From Bacillota bacterium (GTDB lineage: Bacteria; Bacillota; Bacilli; Alicyclobacillales; SLC66), in NCBI GenBank assembly GCA_021821185.1, contig JAKACU010000046.1:1-15928 (forward strand): a stretch of 15,928 bases of DNA, read 5' to 3'. The notes beneath the pieces are model-generated. The model was not told the origin of the DNA. It did not search any database and saw only the letters and a program-made list of their open reading frames with translations. Below, in pieces: positions 14,998-15,928 of the stretch. Made by a program: the position numbers and the translations under genes. How positions within the stretch are numbered: the stretch's first letter is position 1; each line of letters opens with the position of its first letter.

Positions 14998-15900
14998 TTG
15001 CTGTATTTTGATCATGTGGTCACGGCTCATGAAGATGGTGTGATGCTTGAGACACTTTTGCGTCCCCTTCACATGGGGCGTACTTTGCGACGAATCCTTC
15101 AGCAACAGCAGAGTGTTTTAGTGAATGGGCAACCTTATTTTTGGCGCAAGCGTGTGTACGTGGGTGATCACATAACCGTAACGGCACCACAAGATGACCG
15201 CGAGGTTGTGATTCCAGAACCGATTGATATCGCTATCGTCTATGAGGATGACCATGTACTTGTGGTTGACAAACCTGCGCATGTGTTGATCCATCCGGTT
15301 GGCAGGCGACGCACAGGGACGCTACTTGCCGGCGTAGTTCATTATCTCAAGTTACAGCAAAAGAGTGGGCGTGTTTTTTTACTGCATCGTCTAGATCAGG
15401 ATACGTCGGGGCTGGTCTTGTTGGCAAAACACAAACTCGCCCAAGAACGATTGGCGCGCACGTTTCTAGCACATGACATTCATCGTGGATATACAGCCTT
15501 TGTACAAGGTATCATGAAAATGGAGGAACGCAGTATTATAGCTCCGATTATCGCGGTCCCGCAGACGCCAACGCGGCATGCTGTTGCCTCTTACGGTCAT
15601 CATGCTGTCACGCATGTCAACGTAATGGTACGCTATTTGCTAAGCGGTGCTTCAAAGGTTTCGTTGCGTTTAGACACAGGCCGAACCCATCAAATTCGGG
15701 TGCACCTGTCCTACATTGGGTATCCGATCCTCGGTGATGCCTTATATGGTCCAGGTACGCCCGACCTTGTCGCAGACAGGCTTGATCGCCAAGCGTTGCA
15801 TGCCAGTTCTTTATCTTTTGTGCATCCGATGACCAAGGCGTTGATTACTGTGCAGTCTCCATTGCCATGTGATCTACGTAAACTTGAAACATTCTTATAG
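14998..15900 (+). CDS. RluA/RluD-family 23S rRNA pseudouridine synthase
   Basis: Isomerises specific uridines of rRNA (or tRNA) to pseudouridine. An N-terminal S4-like RNA-binding segment (about 12-60: LLRPLHMGRTLRRIL through VYVGDHITV) precedes the catalytic domain. The RluA signature HRLDQDTSG carries catalytic D133. The later RTHQIRVHLSYIGYPILGDALYG motif is typical of the family. TTG 14998 is preferred, giving 300 residues: GAGG (14988-14991) is 6 nt upstream. The frame is open to TTG 14944, but the added residues do not look like the family. Bacillota carry several paralogues of this family, so the target site cannot be assigned from sequence alone. It is divergent from the membrane-protein gene. 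Confidence 0.93.
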   Translation: MLYFDHVVTAHEDGVMLETLLRPLHMGRTLRRILQQQQSVLVNGQPYFWRKRVYVGDHITVTAPQDDREVVIPEPIDIAIVYEDDHVLVVDKPAHVLIHPVGRRRTGTLLAGVVHYLKLQQKSGRVFLLHRLDQDTSGLVLLAKHKLAQERLARTFLAHDIHRGYTAFVQGIMKMEERSIIAPIIAVPQTPTRHAVASYGHHAVTHVNVMVRYLLSGASKVSLRLDTGRTHQIRVHLSYIGYPILGDALYGPGTPDLVADRLDRQALHASSLSFVHPMTKALITVQSPLPCDLRKLETFL

Positions 15901-15916
15901 AAACGCAGGTGAAAAC

Positions 15917-15928
15917 GTGGATGGTAAA
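15917..15928 (+). CDS. Possible start of the next gene (cut by window edge)
   Basis: After the pseudouridine synthase stop, GCAGGTG (15905-15911) precedes GTG 15917 (5 nt) and ATG 15921 (9 nt). Either could open a downstream gene. Only four codons or fewer are visible, so neither the product nor the existence of the gene can be confirmed. Confidence 0.25.

Noticed and set aside
1..15928. CRISPR array, transposon, prophage, integrative element or toxin-antitoxin module
   Set aside because: No repeated direct spacers, transposase or integrase-like proteins, or paired small ORFs with such motifs were seen. The tRNA genes at the left edge show no attachment-site duplication within the window.

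Overview
The window reads as a chromosomal, core-genome segment of a low-to-medium GC, spore-forming member of the Bacillota (Firmicutes, Bacillales-like). The lineage call rests on a clear SpoVK sporulation AAA+ protein, the order spoVK - hflX - ynbB - glnR - glnA (as I recall it from Bacillus), a MerR-type GlnR with its autoinhibitory tail, a Gram-positive LexA/DinR box, purine-rich ribosome binding sites and several TTG/GTG starts. A family-level guess (Alicyclobacillaceae-like) is only an impression. I see no insertion sequence, prophage, CRISPR array or toxin-antitoxin module.

Layout. Positions 1-168 hold a tRNA-Asn cut at the window edge and a complete tRNA-Ser(GCT), closed by a terminator. 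Positions 272-3681 hold a promoter, a terminator-like hairpin right after it, then leuS and dapF. Positions 3741-9713 hold six tightly spaced plus-strand genes: spoVK, a small Era/TrmE-like GTPase, hflX, the PLP enzyme ynbB, glnR and glnA. lexA lies convergent to glnA and shares a hairpin with it. Divergent from lexA, and separated from it by a near-consensus LexA box, is an OmpR-type response regulator/histidine kinase pair. A sequence-divergent PRPP synthetase and a GNAT acetyltransferase follow. A minus-strand single-pass membrane protein of unknown function is convergent to the GNAT gene. A RluD-type pseudouridine synthase closes the window, followed by the first bases of what may be another gene.

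How the genes fit together. leuS (translation) and dapF (meso-diaminopimelate for lysine and peptidoglycan) are probably co-transcribed. The spoVK-GTPase-hflX-ynbB block is translationally packed (41-nt overlap, 3-nt gap, ATGA overlap) and leads into the nitrogen-regulation pair glnR-glnA. LexA is very probably autoregulated, and its operator sits where it could also affect the divergent two-component genes.

Most of the window is ordinary housekeeping. The points most worth a second look are an HflX whose guanine-specificity motif (NKxD) and G5 motif are degraded, its probable CTG start, a terminator hairpin about 8 nt after the expected leuS transcription start, the LexA box between lexA and a two-component system, and a PRPP synthetase with several substituted signature residues. 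No clearly new biological system is evident. Several automatic-looking starts are replaced below by starts with a ribosome binding site and better family agreement.
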